From Albifimbria verrucaria (taxonomy: Eukaryota; Ascomycota; Sordariomycetes; Hypocreales; Stachybotryaceae): a stretch of 64,000 nucleotides of DNA. Shown here piece by piece: positions 10,991 through 23,859 of the stretch; position 1 is the first letter of the stretch; every line of letters starts with the position of its first letter. The notes below the pieces were generated by a model. That model searched no databases. It saw only the letters and a program-made list of their open reading frames with translations, and was not told the DNA's origin. Both the position numbers and the translations under genes were made by a program. The DNA lies in the NCBI GenBank assembly GCA_020081605.1, contig JAHREC010000045.1, positions 3,038,001-3,102,000 of the forward strand, given 5' to 3'.

Positions 10991-12560
10991 ATGAGTGTCA
11001 ATAATAATATGGTTGATGCCATGGCAACAGTGAATATCTCTGAGCTTACTCGAGGGAAAGATGAAGCTGGCCGGGCCTTTTTGAGCACTCATCCGCCAAA
11101 CGCATCAATACAGACGCAGTTATTGTCGAGGCTCTCACAAAACAATATCCGAACTTTGAGCTGGTAGTTACCCCAGCGCCCTCGCTTGACTTGCTCGGGT
11201 TTGCCCGTGCTGGGTTCGCGTCATTTGAAGCTATTGAAGACCATTCTAGCAATCTTCCAACTTCTCTACAATGGGAGGGTATGTACCCCACACGACGGAT
11301 TGATGGTGCTCTGGGGGCCATTGTTACGCGGCCAAAGTTTGCAAAATATCTGTATAAATGGGGTGCCGAAGAGTTCATTATTTACTTTGTTGAGGGTCGG
11401 GACGGAAGCGCACCTTACGGACCAGCTATCTACTACATTCTGGCAACAATCAAGAGCAAAGCAGAGCAGTTGATTCTCGAGGCTGGGCACTGGTCTAGCG
11501 AGCTGCACGAGGAGATCTGGGTGTTCGATGATGGACACTGGCAGAAGAGTGCCGATTTATACAACAGCATCAAGAAATCATCGTGGGATGCGGTAATCCT
11601 TGATCCAAAAATGAAAAAGCAATCATTGAGGATCATTTGAGCTTCTTTCGCTCACGCGACACGTACCAGCATCTCCAAGTTCCCTGGAAGCGCGGGATCA
11701 TCTATCATGGCCCCCAGGCAACGGCAAAACCATTAGTATCAAGGCAACCATGAACATGCTCTACAAGCTGAACCCACCAGTGCCTTCGCTTTATGTGAGG
11801 ACGCTTAGCAGTGTAAGTACCATTTCCACGAATTGAGATATTGGCTAATCTGTTCTGGTTTGTCTCATTTAGTGGGCGGGCCCAGAATATTCTATCAAGG
11901 AAATCTTCCGTCAAGCCAGGCAGTTCGCACCCTGCTACCTCGTCTTTGAGGATCTCGATACTGTCATTAGCCCTATGGTCCGGAGTTACTTTTTGAACGA
12001 AGTTGACGGGCTTAAGAACAACGATGGTGTGTTCATTATTGGTAGCACAAATCATCTAGATCAATTAGATCCTGGTATATCTGTGAGTTTCTTCTAAAGC
12101 CGCTAAACAGTGGTGCTATATTAAGTCTACATCAATCTTGAGGCATGTTTCGTAAATTGCTAATCGTTGTTAGAAACGCCCGTCTCGGTTTGACCGAAAA
12201 TACTTCTTCCCGAACCCAAATCTTGAAGAACGGATTCTTTACTGTCGGTTTTGGAAGCACAAACTTGCTGACAATGATGAGATCGAGTTCCCAGAGGAAC
12301 TGTGCAAGGCAATTGCGGAAATCACTGACAAATTTAGTTTCGCGTACATTCAAGAAGCATTTGTCGCTGCTCTATTAGCTATAGCTCGTCGCGATACCAG
12401 CTCAACTAGTACGGACGACCTTTCATCAAAATCGATCGATGATGGCTGGGTTGATATTATCGGTACGGACAGCAATAACAAAGACCTTGACAAGTTGATT
12501 CTGTGGGTCGAGATCAAGAAACAAATTGCCATCCTCCGGGAAGGCCTGGAAGATGAGTAG
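10991..12560 (+). CDS. AAA-family ATPase (fungal AAA+ protein)
   Basis: AAA+ ATPase of the common fungal type with a long N-terminal region and one C-terminal AAA module. Walker A is GPPGNGKT (about 11717-11740), Walker B is YLVFEDLDTV, then sensor/arginine-finger-like segments FIIGSTNHLDQLDPG and RPSRFDRKYFF. Introns are at 11813-11872 (GTAAGT donor) and 12083-12173. Translation from the ATG at 10991 runs about 35 codons, then needs a one-base shift at about 11093-11104 to enter the INTDAVIVEAL frame, and another after the A5 run at 11614-11618 to reach IEDHLSFFRSRDTY. Both are repaired by one missing base. The protein ends GLEDE at 12560. The cellular role of this subfamily is not established; it may be a remodelling or disaggregating ATPase. 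It has no obvious partner nearby. Confidence 0.82.
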
Positions 12561-13442
12561 AGTAATGATTTTTGCCATTTTCAGTGTCTCGCAACCAGAA
12601 GTTCTTTGCTGTTTATTGGGAGTGCTGGGTAATGATATTGGCCTAATTATCACTATTAACTACATCAGTTTATAGTGGTAATAGAAAATGATGGGCCCAC
12701 AAAGCGAGATTGAGAGAAGAGTCGAAAAGTATCAGCTCATCATGTTTGTTCCAATCATATGATTCTATGGCACTATTCTACAGTCATGCTGGTCAGAGCG
12801 AGACAACCTGCTTCAGAGATTGGCACTAACTCGTTGGAAAGCTATTTTTTCATGGTTCGAAAGCACATGAATCTATTATTGGCCCTCCCTTGCAGCAGTC
12901 TAACAATTTGCAAAGAACCAAATTCTCTTCGGCATTAATATGCTTCCATTGACCCTTAGCTTGCCGCCCTATACCGACTCATCACCTTCAATGAAAAAGA
13001 AACAAGGTGGTCACATACTTGATAATTAAGAACTTCTAAGGAAATCATCCCAATTATGGAAGGCTCCACTTTTGCTTCTACTAGGGGAATAGTAGGTGGG
13101 CTTGATGCATGCCTCAGCTTCCGCTTGCCACCTACTGTGCTACAATTTTGATCAACGCTGACGTGATTGATGCAAGTTCCCTCCTCTTTGATTGACCAGA
13201 AAGTGTTGCTTAGCGTGCGGAGGAAGAATTGCTGCAGTATCTGCATGAGGATCCCTGCTTAACCGGGGATAAGAACGAGGTTTTATCCACAAGCAGCGTC
13301 TCCTCGTACTGGAAAGCGGAGAACTGCTGGATTAGAAAAGTCCTCACTCTTTTCCCTCCGCTTTCTTGAACATTGTTGTTCCCTTCTTATCCCATTTCAA
13401 ATTCGTGAAACTCACTGTATCAAGTGTAAATATCTTGTCGCA
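12561..13442. other. Intergenic; promoter of the aldo/keto reductase
   Basis: No gene recognised. The last 150 bases are pyrimidine-rich (about 13340-13410), as is usual for a fungal 5' UTR. Nothing else seen. Confidence 0.4.
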
Positions 13443-14675
13443 ATGGCAAACCTTCCGAGCAGTCTTCAGGCTTCTATTGATAGCACCAAGGTCGAGTATC
13501 GTCAGCTCGGCAAAAGCGGGCTTCGAGTCTCTGTCCCAATATTCGGATGCATGAGTTTTGGAGACAAAAAGGCTATGTCTTGGGTCATAGACGAAGAAGA
13601 GGTGAAAACCATTCCAGCCTCTTCCGCAAGCTTTATAACCTAATCATTAAGACTTGCTGACATCTCACACTGATCAGGCTCTACCACTTCTCAAAGCAGC
13701 CTATGATCGAGGCCTAAACACCTGGGATACAGCCAACGTCTATAGTCAAGGGGCTAGCGAAGTGATAGTCGGGAAAGCACTGAAAAAATACAGCATTCCT
13801 CGAGAGAAAGTCGTCATTGCTACGAAATGCTACTGGGCAGTAGGAGAACAGCCCGATGTTCGCCATTATGTTTACCGAGACGCGGTTGGAGCATCCAAGG
13901 ACTATGTCAATCAGTATCACCTCTCTAGAACTGCAATTTTCAACCAAGTCAACGCCTCGCTAAAGCGTCTAGACGTTGATTACATCGACCTCCTTCAAAT
14001 TCATAGATTTGACCCCAACACGCCGCTTGAAGAAACTATGAAAGCACTCCACGATTTGGTTGAATCAGGCAAAGTTCGTTACATTGGGGCTTCATCAATG
14101 TGGGCCACACAATTCGCACGCATGCAATTCGTCGCTGAAAAGAACGGCTGTAAGTTGACTTCTTGTCCTTCCTAAGTCATAGCTCATAGGAATACTTCGA
14201 ACGGAAAACTTACCATTGGTACTTTAGGGACCAAGTTTGTCTCGATGCAGAACCATTACAATCTTCTGTACCGAGAGGAAGAGCGCGAGATGAATCGATT
14301 TTGCAATGACACAGGTGTTGGTTTAATCCCTTGGGCCCCCTTTGCCGAGGTCATCTTGCAAGAGCACCAAGCGAATTCGGTAGCACAGACCGCAGCAAGC
14401 AAGAGAAAGAGTCTCAGCCTGGGTCGCATGGCACAACTGAGCTGGATCTCAAAATCATTAAGCGTGTACAAGAGCTGGCCGAGAAGAAAGACTGGAAGAT
14501 GAGTCACATTGCTTTAGCATGGATCAATAAGCGAGTAACCAGTCCAATCATTGGCTTTTCTAGCGAGGCCCGTATCGAGGAAGCCCTTGGTGCAAGACAG
14601 AAAACCCTTACTGATGAGGAGGAGAAGTACCTTGAGGAGCTTTATGAACCGAAGTCAATATCAGGTCATCAGTAA
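13443..14675 (+). CDS. Aldo/keto reductase
   Basis: Cytosolic NADPH-dependent oxidoreductase of the AKR superfamily, close to fungal aryl-alcohol-dehydrogenase/YajO-like forms. Exons are 13443-13601, 13678-14149 and 14228-14675, with 76- and 78-nt introns. The catalytic tetrad is visible: Asp and Tyr in [10 protein letters not shown], Lys in VVIATKCYW, His in [18 protein letters not shown] follows, and the C-terminal cofactor region reads ITSP-like [16 protein letters not shown]. After GLIPWAP the frame is lost in a C5 run (14336-14340) and resumes one base off as [10 protein letters not shown], the expected AKR continuation, so one C is missing. The total length of about 355 residues is normal. 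The substrate is unknown. Confidence 0.87.
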
Positions 14676-15173
14676 GCCAACGGCTGAGGACTATAGACAC
14701 GCACCTATAGCTATAGATAGTATCTCTGAAACTTAAATAGCCAAGAATGGTCTTAAATACGTGCCTTTATCATTGAACTCATGTTCGTGTAGAGTTGTTT
14801 TAAGTGTCGTATATGAGGATATCAAATAAATGCAGCTATCTACCCCTAGGTTTCCTCAAATAATACTCACATCGAAGCAATTGCATTTGGTTCATACGCG
14901 TATGTTCCCTGGTGAAGTATCTTTCGCCTCGCTAATAGATGGTTCAGAGATTTTCTCCTAAAATTTAACGATGGATCAAAGGGGAAACATAGACTTTACG
15001 ACATGGTGTACAGCACATAGCTAGCATCATTCCAAAGTTATTGAGGTCAAAATAAATTTATCTACCTAAGAGTTCAACTCAAGAATATTGACAATGTCAG
15101 CCAGACCCGCTGCCGACCCATATGCCTCTATCTACAGATTTAATCGATATCCCACCGCACCTTTGTAATGAGT
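14676..15173. other. Convergent intergenic region
   Basis: AT-rich spacer between the 3' ends of the aldo/keto reductase and the AA11 gene. Presumably holds both 3' UTRs. Nothing else seen. Confidence 0.4.
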
Positions 15174-16132
15174 TTACAAAGGAGACACATTGAGCGTGGC
15201 ACCCTCTCCAACAGTGCAACTAGTGCCAGGGGCAACAGGCATGGCGACACTCCATCCGCCGGGGGCGCACTGGGAGTACGTCTTTCCATCAATGCACTTG
15301 AAGTTTCCGGGGTGCAAGAACCACTCGAGGGAGGAGGAGGAGGAGGAGTATCTTTGACGGGGGAGGAGGAGGAGTATCTTTGACGGGAGGAGGAGGGGTA
15401 GGGTTCTTGACGGGACCCTCGGCTGGCTTCTCATTCACCGGTTGAGGAGAGGCGCCAGAAGAGCCACAGTTACCCGAGGGTGGTCCAGAGGGACCGGATC
15501 CGTAGTTAACAACGTTTTCACCCGGGTTGGGAAACTCAATCTCAAATGGCTCCACGGTTTTGCAACTGCTCTGGGGAATGTTGGCCACCATCATATCAGG
15601 CAGGCTGCTGGGATCAACGGAGCCAGAGCCGCCGGTGATCTCAATCGGCGCGCAGTTCATGTACATCTCACGATTGCCAATCTTGTTGAACCAGGTCCAC
15701 GCAAGTGTGTAAGAGCCAACAGGCAGGTCGGGGACCTCAACATCATAACCCTCCGGCAGAGGAAGCTCAGCATTACCAGGCTGGATATTTCCAGGCTGGT
15801 TGCGAGCAGGACAGCCACCTTGGATGGACTTGATAACTTTCCAAACAGACTTTTCCGTGGGGTTGGTATCAGTGGTGATGGAAACCTGGCAAGAGCCGCC
15901 ACCATGAACAGCAGTTCCCTTGAATTTGATGTTTTCGACTGATTTAGCTTTCCACATGGTTGGTTGAACGCCACTGAAGCTAGTCGTTCCGCAAGGAAAG
16001 GGGCGCCGGTTTCACCGTACAGAGGAGCATTTATAACACCACCCTGGAGAGGAAAGATAGGCGGGTTGGTCATAACAATGTGAGCACTAGCCACCGAGGC
16101 AAGGCCAGCGTAAGTGAGGACTTGGTGAACAT
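15174..16132 (-). CDS. Secreted AA11 lytic polysaccharide monooxygenase with X278 module
   Basis: Copper monooxygenase of family AA11, which oxidises chitin. The start at 16132 gives a signal peptide ending VASA, followed by HIVMTNPPIF, so the copper-binding His is the first mature residue. Family motifs follow: TAVHGGGSCQVSITTD (second copper His), WKVIKSIQGGCPARN, and LAWTWFNKIGNREMYMNC (axial Tyr region). A Pro-rich linker with a repeated VKDTPPPP unit leads to a C-terminal X278-like module, FKCIDGKTYSQCAPGGWS. No intron. Single-base losses are inferred at 16103-16106, 16000-16003, 15359-15363 and 15309-15312; after each, homology continues. An endogenous fungal wall or insect chitin target is possible. 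The family is clear and the breaks look technical. Confidence 0.85.
15319..15411 (-). repeat. Tandem repeat coding the AA11 Pro-rich linker
   Basis: Repeated CCT/CCC triplets carrying two copies of a GTCAAAGATACTCC unit encode VKDT plus polyproline. Such runs are slippage-prone, and one of the inferred frame breaks (15359-15363) lies inside it. Confidence 0.75.
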
Positions 16133-18196
16133 CTTGAAGAACTTGGATAAATAAACTTGAAAGTGACAAAAATGTTCGAGACTGCAAAGAACGGCTAGAT
16201 GGGACGAAACTGGTTCAGACCACAAAGGAGCGTATGTCGTTCGAATGTAAAGAGGGAAGGACTAGCCTTAGAAGCGAAGTAAGGAAAAAAGAAAGAAAAA
16301 GTCTCGAAGACTGATGTCTAATGAATGACTGTTGAATGAATGAATGACCTGAAGAGAGAAAGGGTAGATACTGAAGAGAGTTTGAACCACATCTTATACT
16401 CTGCAGATGCCGGAGAGATTGTCTGGAGACTCAGGGGGTCAAAGGAGCAATGCTATATTAAGAAGCAGGAGAAATTGTAATAGGGATGGGCTAACAGAAG
16501 AACTTAACAATATGGAGAGGTGGCATAAGGGGCACAACCAACAGAGGCTTTCTGTGGTAAGATGCTTCCCAATTCTCACCTGTTGCGCACATCAACGCGC
16601 TCAGATCGTTACACAGCCAAAAGTGGAAATGACGAGGCCCGGAAAGGTAACCCATCCCTTATCAGCCATGGTAGCCAACAAACAATCCCAAGCGGCCATT
16701 ATAAAGAAGAAAATTACTCGCTTTCCTTCCATTGCTCAAGCACCTACATTATGCACTGAGTTACGATACCCGAGTAAATGGAACAAGCGAAAATGGTTAA
16801 TAAATGAGACCCATGGGCTGATAAAACTAGACGCTGGATTGACAATGTTTTCTGCAGAATGAAAAGGCCCAGGATCCAGGAGTAGCTTGGTGCAACTGAA
16901 ACAGCTGTGCGCTATTACAAAAATAATCCAATCCTTGCACTTATTGGTAGCCAACAAACATGTAAGTGCGGGATGGGAGCCAACCAACAATCCACTGATG
17001 GTATTTCCAGCACCTTTGCATGAAGATTTACAGAAATCGGGCCAGGGTAATAATAGTAGATGCAGAAATTATACCAACACCAGTCCGAATTCAGCTGGTC
17101 AGCATCCAGAAGATGGAATGACCTGGTGGCGTCGCGGTACGTGCTCTCATGACAATTGTTTCGTTGGTGGCAATATACAGCATTACCCTATACTAGAAAG
17201 CTACAATTCTAACGATACAGCAACAGTATTCATACCAGGTCACATTAAAATTTTGAGTGCCCTAACGCTTTGTTAGCGATAGGCCTAAACTACCGTTACG
17301 TGTTGATCCCATTAATTGATTGGATGAATGCTTGGTATTAAATATTTAGAGATGATTTAATACCTATCCATGTTGAACTCCAGGGGACCATGGCAGCATT
17401 GATTGCAGTTTCCGGACTCTGAAACACCAGACAATTCTCGCTTGCGGGGATGGCTTAATCTTAAAAGAGAAGGGAGATATGGAAAGAAATCTACTTCAGC
17501 GGGATCGTAGATGATATTGATGGATTTAAGTTATGTTCCGCTGTTGGGGCATAGTTGAAGTATTCCATTAGACACGGAGCCTTGCATGGAAGTTGTTACC
17601 GTGCTGCGCAAACCAGCATCTTATTCCACATGTATTAGATACCCTGAGATATCTCATTCCGTATGGCATTTTATGCATGTGTGTCTTGTAATGAATGCCA
17701 TGGCACCTGGGTGTTTCCAGAAGTCATTGACTTCCGAACTTTTCTCATATCATAATGAAGAAGTACTGTAGCATTTAGGGAAAGTATTTTCTATTTCGTC
17801 TCGTGATTCCATGACTACCAAGAGTTGTGAATGAACCCCTTTCTAAGTATTTAATACGTAACTGGGCCATGTTGAAGTTGCATGTGTCTGCGAAGTAATC
17901 ATGCCCTCAGCAGTAAGGACTCCACGAAATATTCTTGCTCCGTCTAATGTTCATTTGTACGCCCATGCTCGAAAAGAATAACAAATCCGCACGCTGGAGG
18001 ATCTAATGGCAATGTTTTGTTGTTAGCATGGTTGTTGAAAGCATTTAGCTTTTTCTCCTGGAGATTGTTTGTTGCACTAGTTTGGATAGATAAAAACAAT
18101 AATAGATGTGACAAAACGATGATGAGCTCAACAATAGGATGACTCGCATGCTCTCGCGAGACTTTGCCTCTTTTGCATGGGATTAGTGAAAACCCC
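16133..18196. other. Long intergenic region upstream of the AA11 gene
   Basis: About 2 kb. The first 300 bases are the AA11 promoter/5' UTR, with TGAATGAATG tetranucleotide repeats at about 16318-16350 and a TATAAG on the minus strand at about 16394. ORFs of 129-151 residues further right have no recognisable domain. No gene supported. Confidence 0.4.
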
Positions 18197-19664
18197 TCAA
18201 ATCGACTTTGGGTGAGGAAATTTCTCGCGAATTTCCTCCTCGCTGAACTTTTGTGTGTGTCGACGCAGCATTGCTGCCCTTTCTTCCAAGGTCATGCCAA
18301 TCTGCTGACCCATAGGGACAAGACACTTTGCGAGATGGAGGTAGTCTTTTGAAGCAGCTTCAATGTGATCATAAGATAATCGATGTTGTGGAATACCAAA
18401 GCTTGCTCTTTGATGTATGTCCGCTTCTGTTCGAGGAATGCCGTGGGATGGTCGCGCCAATGGCGGCGAGGGTTCAGATGATGTGAAGTATGATAGCCAT
18501 CATTGAAGCAATAGCGGTTGCTCTGCATTTGCTACTTGTGAGTAAAGGTCATCTTCGGGCTTAAAGATTAGTGAGTATACTTACAGCAACGTCAATCAGC
18601 GTAATACTGGAGCGAAAATCCGAGTCCGGCTCATCCGCGTCAACGAAGGCATGTTGACCCCAATTGCCAATCATGAGACCCAGGCGCATAAGGACAAAGG
18701 GGCAGAGAAAGACGAAAGTAGTCGCACCGCTGTTAAGTTTGTAGAGGCTGTAAAGCGTGGCATAATTCAAAAGCTCCCACGACCCTGCTTTAATTGCGTT
18801 CTTTGTCTGTCCCTTCATATAAAAGTACAGAGGGAGGTCGAACCAGATGAGTAGGAAGAACCTCCCCAGGTAGTGCAGAAAATGAAAGACGTTGTCTCGT
18901 TGATATCGAATTGTCGACGACAAGTCGTAAGGCCCGTTACCTTCCACATGGTGGTGCTTGACATGGTGATAATAATAGGAGTTCCAGGTATGGCCCATCA
19001 GAGGGTCAGTAATATAGGAAAGCTGATATCCAACAGCCGCAGGAGAGGTGTTTTTGCCAATACACCATTCATGTGAATGTGTTGGTGCATCATTAAAGTG
19101 TATGACCCCATGTAGTAAAACTGCATCGCAAAATGTAAAATACCATGCAGATAGCTGAAATTTCTAAAAAGAAGGATGGCGCTTGGAATCGTGGTGGTGA
19201 AGTAGAGTATGAGGTGAGTGAGCATCAACACATCGGTTTCGTGGCGCACGATTTTTCGTGCCCAGTTAACGTATGGAAGAATTACATATTGATAGATTGT
19301 AGTTGGACATTTCGAAGACAAGTCCCGCATGTCTATTGAGCACATAATACTCGGTTCAAAGTCTTGGCTGTTACGATCATTGAGTGCTTTCAGCTTGTGG
19401 ATCTTGACGGCATCAGTCTGAGTTGCAAGTCCCTGCATGCCTATTTCCAGTTATTTGTGAGACCCAATAGCACTGAGGGGCACTGGCAGGCATACCTGCA
19501 GCATCTTCCTTGTTTCCGCTGGCAACTTCTTGGCTCGCATAGCCCTCGTCTTTTTCATCCGCAGTAGCGTCATTTTGGTTGTGATGCTTGATATCTTTGA
19601 TAAGACTGGATAGAACGATGTTGTCGGGAACTGTCAAGTCCCACGCAATAACGATATTGTCCAT
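18197..19664 (-). CDS. Fatty-acid desaturase family membrane enzyme
   Basis: Integral-membrane di-iron desaturase/hydroxylase (FA_desaturase fold), probably in the ER. Exons are 19664-19496, 19440-18585 and 18522-18197, with introns of 55 nt (19441-19495) and 62 nt (18523-18584). Three His boxes are visible: HQHIH (box 1), HHVKHHH within GHTWNSYYYHH (box 2) and YHTSHHLNP (box 3). Hydrophobic segments precede and separate them. The C-terminus reads LAKCLVPMGQQIGMT and FSEEEIREKFPHP. One-base losses are inferred at GG 19017-19018 (between LLRLLDISFP and YITDPLMGHTW) and at the T4 run 18347-18350. The total of about 450 residues fits the family. Substrate and regioselectivity cannot be read from sequence. 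Confidence 0.85.
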
Positions 19665-22600
19665 TGTTGCGGACGATTATTGTGAGAGGAGACAAGGAGA
19701 GGAAAAAAAAGGCGGCGGGAGATCACAGTCCAATTTTGCTTGCTAGTTGAGATTGTTTGGATGTTGGCTTGAACTGGATAAAAGTGGGCTTCTTCATCCA
19801 GTTGGGGAAGAAAAAAAAATGAGAAAGGGGGCGGGAGGAAGAACGGACAAAGGGGATTACGGGTTTAAAGTGGAAGTGGAAGTGAAGGATACAAAATCAA
19901 TAGCAATCAAGTCTCTTGTTCTCTAACCACTTTCGTAACCACTGTGGCTTTGTTAGTCGAAAGTTATGAGATGGATAGCATGGCCAAATGAAAAAACATC
20001 GAAAGCGTAATGTGATGGATGGATGGATGAGCATGGGTAAGCGTAACCCCTTTCCCCATCAAAGGGAGTCGCTAGGATCTAGTGGGCAAAACACGGGCCG
20101 AGCCAATCAGTGCCTTTTAGTAGGGGCAAAGGTACCTAGAGCCCCTGATTTTATGGACTTTGGTTCAGCAACAGAAGCGGCTTGAGGCATAATAATTCAG
20201 AAAACAAAAATAATAATAATGCTCCAGTGGCCCCCGTTGTATGCTGGTGGGGCGTGTCCGAGTGGAATGCCCCTCTGCCTAGCATACCAGCCAATACGAA
20301 CTGGTTGATTCATTCCTTAAGAGAGAGAGCAAGAGCCCAATTGGTTCTCAAAGTGAAGGAGGCGAGGCAAAGATAAGTATCCTACGCAGACGAGCAACAC
20401 AATATCTCGTCATTAGTGTCTGCAGCGTACCGCCTGTGCATAAAGGCTGCTGTACAGGTATAACCCCAAAACCGATGGCTACCTAGTAGGTAGACTTTTG
20501 CACTATTCGAAGCGACCCAAAATACCATATCCATGCTGGAAAGAGTTAGTCTGCCGCGTAGCCAGGCTTGTGCAGTCCAAGGGTGTCACTAAACCCTAAA
20601 GACTGGCTGGTACGCGGTTACGCGCGTAGAACGACCAAAATCATACGTTAATGTATCAAGCATTGTTGATTGATACCGTGGGATACGAACTCCCAATTAT
20701 AGGCGTCAATCGGTGAACTAATGGACGCCAATGCCAGGAATAATGATTTCCTAGGGCTAAGCGAGACTGAAGTGTATCCTTAACGGTTCTCCGACCATTG
20801 GTAGTCTCAAACCTGACTGAAACAGACAGTACTTTGAACTGTTTGTGCAGTCAGCCTCAAACTCACTTTCTAGGTGCTGGCATTCCATTCAAACGAGGCT
20901 CAAATAAAAGACGTTAAATCATAATGGAGCACATTTCATCTCCAACTTCCATCAAGTCTAGTTGAACTGCCAAAGGAAAATATTTGCACCTTGTGCGAAA
21001 ATGTGCTCGCTCTCAGGGTATTCGCGAGATGTTTCCAGGCCATGGTGGGAAATCTGCAAAAATACCTGGCGTCGTCTTTTCCTTTGGAAAAAACCTGCCG
21101 TCGTCGATTACAAACTGTTTACCAATTGAGAACAGGACACTATCTGCTTAGAAAGAAGAAGTAAGGTAGCACCAGTGTAAACGATGAGACTGTTTGTTTT
21201 TCTTTTCTTTCCCAGTTGATTACAAAATTGTGTGTAAATCAAATTCGTGAACATGTTAGTGTCAGACAATGATGAAGGAAGAGATATGCGGAGCTATACA
21301 GAGATTGAAAAGGTTAATCCTAAAGCTTTCCAACAAGAGCCCTTATTCAGATACTAACTGTATTAGATTATCAGATCAAGCTACTGCTTTTCCACTCGCT
21401 ATTAAGGGAAACTAAACAGTGATACATTCAAGGATGTGGCAATTGGGTACCACCACAACAAAACATAAAATGCACATTAGCTGGAATGGACTTGAATAAG
21501 TCGACTGTTATCTAATTCTCACAACATGCCTTGAATTTACTGACCCATATCGTTGAATGGAATACAAGACAATCAGCACTGTGGAAGGTGGAGGAGTCAT
21601 TATGGTATGTGGTTTGCCAGCCGAGCATTTTCTGTATAGCATTTCCATTGCAATTTCTTTGCCCTCGACATTGTATTATGAGTCGATAACCTGTCATAGA
21701 TCAAGTCTTTCGTCTCACAAAACTGTAGACGCGTAACCCAGTGTTGTATTTAACTAGGTCTGGTATATAACCTGTTTGTACTTTTTGTGTCCTCTTGAGG
21801 CATTTACGATAATTCTGGGCCGTAGAGCAATTAATTGTCTTTAGGCAGAATTTTGAAGTAGCTACTGTGGTATGAAGTAAGTTGAATAACTATAGAGACA
21901 TTGAGCACGTATGGTTATTCTAATGTACGTGCAACTTATGACAAGCCTCCTCTAATGAAGGTCAATCTTGCAACGGTTTAGACAGGAGCACGCCGGATGT
22001 TGTGATGGAAGCATAACAAAGAGGCCTGTTCACCGTGATCTGTGCGCTTGGATTATTGAATTCCCGAAGACCATTCGGGAAACTAAGCTTGTTCCTAGAT
22101 TGGGGTAAACAGGATTTCTCCTCTCCAGCAAAGTGGGCAGGCAGCTGTGGGGTGCTTGGTTGCGCCGGTATGTTCCTCCTCCAATCAAGAGACTATAAAC
22201 AACGAGGCACGGTGTCTCGTGTACGGCGCAAGTTCAAAGCTGGGTCTGAATTTAGGCATACCACTTGTGTAGAAGAGGGTCCTTGAATGGTACTATTCAG
22301 CCTTAATCGAAGTTGCGGCATCGGCAGTTATCGATTACGGACACAGCATGTTATTCCAACACTTGTCAACATCTCGGCTTTCTCTATCGGCATTTACCAT
22401 TTCAAAGAATGGTTGATCATCCTAAGTGGTGGACCAAGTTCTTGCAATTCGTGGAGTTTTTCTCGCTGGGGTGGCTGAACCAGGTTTAAGTCACCTTACT
22501 AAACCATCTCAGCAGTTTCGGGTCTTTCTACTCCATTAATACTTAGATCGCCTCGGTTATAATCACGCATCTATGGGCAAAATAGATCAAAATAAGTTAG

Positions 22601-22738
22601 ACGTTTTATTTAGTCAGGAACATTGGGCGGGGATACGATACATAAATTGGCAACTGTGCGTTTGAAGTTTGACGCTGGTTTGTAACTCTTGCCTCGTCAG
22701 ACCACATACCTCTCGACATTCTGTCTCTGCACGCCAAA
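19665..22738. other. 3-kb divergent intergenic region
   Basis: Lies between two genes transcribed outward, the desaturase (minus) and the CE1 esterase (plus), so it holds both promoters. Short GATG repeats at about 20016-20028 and a few ORFs under 85 codons were seen. No domain, RNA gene or repeat family recognised. Confidence 0.4.
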
Positions 22739-23859
22739 ATGTGGTCAGAATTTAAATCTCTTCTTACTCTTCTCGCGCTCATAAGCCTCCCTTGGCAGAT
22801 GCAAGATCTGCAGGGTGTGGCAAGAGCCCTCCATCCAGTGGAGTGAAGTCAATGACGGTCAACGGCAAGAATCGACAATACACCTTGCAAGTGCCCAGTA
22901 ATTACAACTCCAACACTGCCTATAAGCTCATCTTTGGCTATCATTGGCTTAATGGCAACATGGGAGCTGTTGTCAGCGGACAGTATTACGGGCTACTTCC
23001 CTTGTCCGGGGTACTGCCATTTTTGTTGCCCCTGATGGCCTGAATGCTGGATGGGCCAATAATGGTGGCGAGGACATTACCTTCACTGACCAAATGTTGG
23101 AAACCATCCAGAATTCTCTTTGTGTCGATGAAACCAACATCTTTGCCACTGGATGGAGTTATGGTGGTTCAATGAGTTTCAGCGCCGCTTGCTCTCGACC
23201 TAGTAGGTGTTCCACTCTCTATTGCAGAATTAACAGCTTCGAAACTTTGGAAAGTAATATGACCTGGTGCTAAAGTGTTCCTTAGATGTTTTCAAGGCTA
23301 TTGCCGTCATTGCTGGTGCCCAGCTTAGTGGCTGTTCGGGCGGAAACACTCCAATTCCATATCTCGGCATCCACGGTGCTGCCGATAATGTTCTCCCTAT
23401 AGCGTCAGGTCGCCAATTGCGCGACAAGTATATTGGACTGAATGGATGCCAGAACAAAAATGCCCAAGAACCTGGCTCTGGCGCCAGTAATCACATTCGA
23501 ACGGATTATTCATGTAGGGCCGGATATCCCGTCACATGGATTGCACATGGTGGCGGCCATGTACCAGATCCGAAAGACGGTGGACAGTCGCAAAGCTGGG
23601 CCCCGGAGAAACTTGGAAATTCTTCACACAAAGTGGTCTCAAGGGCGATACTGGCAATCCTCCAGTCTCAAGCAGCAGCAGCAGCAGTGGCAGCGCGGGA
23701 CCTACAAGTACCAGCACCTCCTCAACCACTGAACCAACTGGTGGCACATGCGCCGCTAGATATGCCCAGTGTGGTGGCAGCAACTGGAATGGACCCAAAT
23801 GTTGCGAGTCTGGGTCCACGTGCAAATTTTCAAATGAATGGTACTCGCAGTGTTTGTAG
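22739..23859 (+). CDS. Secreted CE1 esterase with C-terminal CBM1 (feruloyl-esterase-like)
   Basis: Extracellular serine esterase resembling fungal type-D-like feruloyl esterases. It starts at the ATG 22739 with a hydrophobic leader ([12 protein letters not shown]). The mature part begins near [10 protein letters not shown]. The nucleophile elbow is [12 protein letters not shown], the acid lies in [11 protein letters not shown] and the His in [12 protein letters not shown]. An 83-nt intron occupies 23203-23285. A Ser/Thr linker coded by AGC repeats leads to a CBM1 ([13 protein letters not shown] ... EWYSQCL). One-base losses are inferred at CCC 22789-22791, G4 23008-23011 and C4 23601-23604. 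It would release hydroxycinnamates from arabinoxylan while anchored on cellulose. The esterase family is secure; feruloyl specificity is inferred. Confidence 0.86.

Noticed and set aside
14331..14345. Programmed ribosomal frameshifting as explanation of the broken frames
   Set aside because: The same one-base loss recurs in about 15 unrelated genes at different homopolymers with no shared slippery heptamer or downstream structure; sequencing error is simpler.
16407..17276. ORFs of 151 and 129 codons upstream of the AA11 gene
   Set aside because: No signal peptide, domain, plausible splice structure or conserved motif; composition looks like intergenic sequence.
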